Positions 11,180 to 12,463 of a stretch of 12,463 bases of DNA are shown here, one piece after another (positions within the stretch are counted from its first letter, which is position 1; every line of letters starts with the position of its first letter). A program made the translations under genes and the position numbers. The stretch covers positions 1-12,463 of the forward strand of contig DASWHK010000260.1 of assembly GCA_036398215.1 (NCBI GenBank). Reading direction: 5' to 3'. Source of the DNA: DASWHK01 sp036398215. GTDB taxonomy: Bacteria; Acidobacteriota; UBA890. The notes under the pieces are model-generated. The model was not told the origin of the DNA and ran no database searches. It saw nothing but the letters and a program-made list of their open reading frames with translations.

Positions 11180-12463
11180 CTATCGCGGCAACCGCACCCG
11201 CGTGGCGTCGAACGCCCACATGCCCCAACCGTAGGTCGAGATCACGATCAGGTTCTCGCGGGGGCTGTACTGCAGGTCCGAGACCTGGGCGGACGGCAGG
11301 TTGCCGCCGAGCACCGTCCAGTTGGCGCCGCCATCGGTGGTGACGAACACGCCGAAGTCGGTGCCGGCGTACAGGACGTCGGCGTGGCGCGGGTCCTCGC
11401 GCACCACGTTGACCGGGCCGGCGGGGATGTTGCCCGCGACGCTGGTGAACGTCCGGCCGTAGTCGGTCGACTTCCAGACGTAGACGCCGAAGTCGTCGTC
11501 CTCGCGGCCGCGCTGGGTGATGTACACCGTGCCGGCGTCGTGCTCGGACGGGACGATGCGCGATACCCAGCGGCGCACGGGAAGGCGGTCGGTGACCTCG
11601 ACCCATTCCGTGCCGTCGATCGACGAGTGGATCCGGCCGTCGTCGGCGCCGACGTAGAAGACGTTCTGGCGCACCGGTGACTCGGCCAGCGCGACGATCG
11701 TCTGGTAGGGAATCGCCGTCGGGTTGACGCCGATCTCCATGGGGTCGTTGTTGGTCAGGTCCGGGCTGATGCGCTGGAAGTCGTCGCCGCGGTTCTCAGA
11801 TTTGTAGACGTACTGGAAGCCGGCGAAGATGACGCTGTTGTCGTGCGGCGAGATGATGATCGGCGCCATCCACTGGGCGCGCAGCTCCTCTTCCGGATCC
11901 TCGGGCTCGGGCGCGATGTTGGTTCTCACGCCGCGCCCGCGGCCGCCACCGCGCCCACCCCGCCCACCCTCCTCGGCCGGCGGCGTGGCGCCCAGATCGG
12001 TGCGGAAGAAGTTCCCGTAGAAGCCGTGCGAGTAGACGATGTTCGGGTTCTCGGGGTCGATCGTGTGATGCGATCCCTCGCCGCCCGGCGCGTTCTCCCA
12101 CTCGACGGCCGGGATGTTGTCGCGTCCCTGGCTCAGGTCGATCTGGCCGCGGCGGCTGCCGTGGTCCTGGATCGAGCCGTACGCCCACAGCGGATCGCTG
12201 GTATCCAACGTGACGTTGTAGAACTGCGCCCCGCCGGCGCTCACCGCGAAGATCCAGTTGTCGCCGAAATTCGTCGAGTGGTAGAAGCCGCCGTCGTTGG
12301 CGTTGTACAGGACGTTCGAGTTCGCCGGGTCGATCCACAGGCCGTGATGATCGCCGTGCATGCCGGTAACCCGGCTGAACGTGCGGCCGCCGTCGATCGA
12401 GCGGTTCAGCCCCAGGCCCATCGAGTAGATGATGTCCGGGTTCGTCGGGTCGACGCGGATCTG
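11180..12463 (-). CDS. Asp-box/BNR (VPS10-like) beta-propeller protein, C-terminal 427 residues (cut by right edge)
   Basis: The frame is open to the right edge (residue 1 here begins QIRVDPTNPDIIYS), so the N-terminus and any signal peptide are missing. Repeated Asp-box motifs S-x-D-x-G-x-x-F/W are visible: SIDGGRTF, STNFGDNW, STDYGRTF, TTDGGANW, with weaker SENRGDDF and SSIDGTEW. Between them are 'I-x-x-x-P-x-x-x-x-V-x-Y-A/S-G' strands, as in sortilin/VPS10-like and BNR sialidase-like propellers. A Gly/Arg-rich linker interrupts the propeller (about 170-185). Many such proteins are large, secreted and of unknown substrate; no sialidase catalytic residues were identified, so no enzymatic activity is claimed. 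It ends 3 bp from the convergent RES gene and has no evident link to the tagging operon. Confidence 0.85.
   Translation of the reverse strand, partial: QIRVDPTNPDIIYSMGLGLNRSIDGGRTFSRVTGMHGDHHGLWIDPANSNVLYNANDGGFYHSTNFGDNWIFAVSAGGAQFYNVTLDTSDPLWAYGSIQDHGSRRGQIDLSQGRDNIPAVEWENAPGGEGSHHTIDPENPNIVYSHGFYGNFFRTDLGATPPAEEGGRGGRGGGRGRGVRTNIAPEPEDPEEELRAQWMAPIIISPHDNSVIFAGFQYVYKSENRGDDFQRISPDLTNNDPMEIGVNPTAIPYQTIVALAESPVRQNVFYVGADDGRIHSSIDGTEWVEVTDRLPVRRWVSRIVPSEHDAGTVYITQRGREDDDFGVYVWKSTDYGRTFTSVAGNIPAGPVNVVREDPRHADVLYAGTDFGVFVTTDGGANWTVLGGNLPSAQVSDLQYSPRENLIVISTYGWGMWAFDATRVRLPR

Noticed and set aside
11174..11185. Possible terminator between the RES and propeller genes
   Set aside because: The two stop codons are 3 bp apart and I see no hairpin with a T-run on either strand.

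Overview
The window is about 70% G+C, with short gene overlaps and strongly GC-biased third codon positions. The gene content is bacterial. The C-terminal part of a secreted-type Asp-box/BNR (VPS10-like) propeller protein at the right end, plus a Pup system outside the obvious Actinobacteria style, suggests an Acidobacteriota-like or similar uncultured phylum. This is inference; no rRNA or marker gene is present to prove it.

Positions 9510 down to 1 (minus strand) look like one transcription unit of ten substantial genes joined by stop/start overlaps or short gaps. In transcription order: (1) an FHA-like plus RING-like zinc protein; (2) an E1-like ThiF-family activating enzyme with a C-terminal zinc ribbon; (3) an E2-like (UBC) conjugating enzyme with HPN and a catalytic Cys; (4) a protein with two CesT/YbjN-like halves; (5) a ubiquitin-like beta-grasp protein (YukD-like) with a repeat tail; (6) a JAB/JAMM metallopeptidase; (7) an Mpa/ARC-type proteasomal AAA+ ATPase; (8) a Dop-like enzyme; (9) a 66-residue Pup ending in Gly-Gly-Gln; (10) a PafA-type Pup ligase, cut by the left edge. 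Genes 1-6 form a complete ubiquitin-like conjugation and removal set (E1, E2, candidate E3, modifier, isopeptidase). Genes 7-10 form the pupylation module in the mpa-dop-pup order known from mycobacteria. Two chemically unrelated tagging systems therefore appear to be co-transcribed, and the JAB and ATPase genes are joined by an ATGA overlap. 20S core subunits (PrcA/PrcB) are not in the window and would be expected beyond the left edge if the locus is complete.

A second unusual property is that six of the genes carry, between them, seven different tandem minisatellites. Each has a period that is a multiple of three (15, 21, 21, 27, 30, 33 or 39 bp), and each lies in a linker, insertion or C-terminal tail, outside recognisable catalytic motifs. 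In the modifier protein the array begins exactly at an Asp-Ala-Gly-Gly that could be the mature C-terminus.

Positions 9511-9907 are intergenic. They hold inverted repeats and two spaced pairs of GTTGAC in front of a plus-strand toxin-antitoxin pair (9908-11176): a ParS/Xre-like antitoxin and a RES-domain toxin. The toxin gene converges, with a 3-bp gap, on the truncated Asp-box propeller gene (11180-12463, minus strand). No tRNA, rRNA, CRISPR array or insertion sequence was seen.
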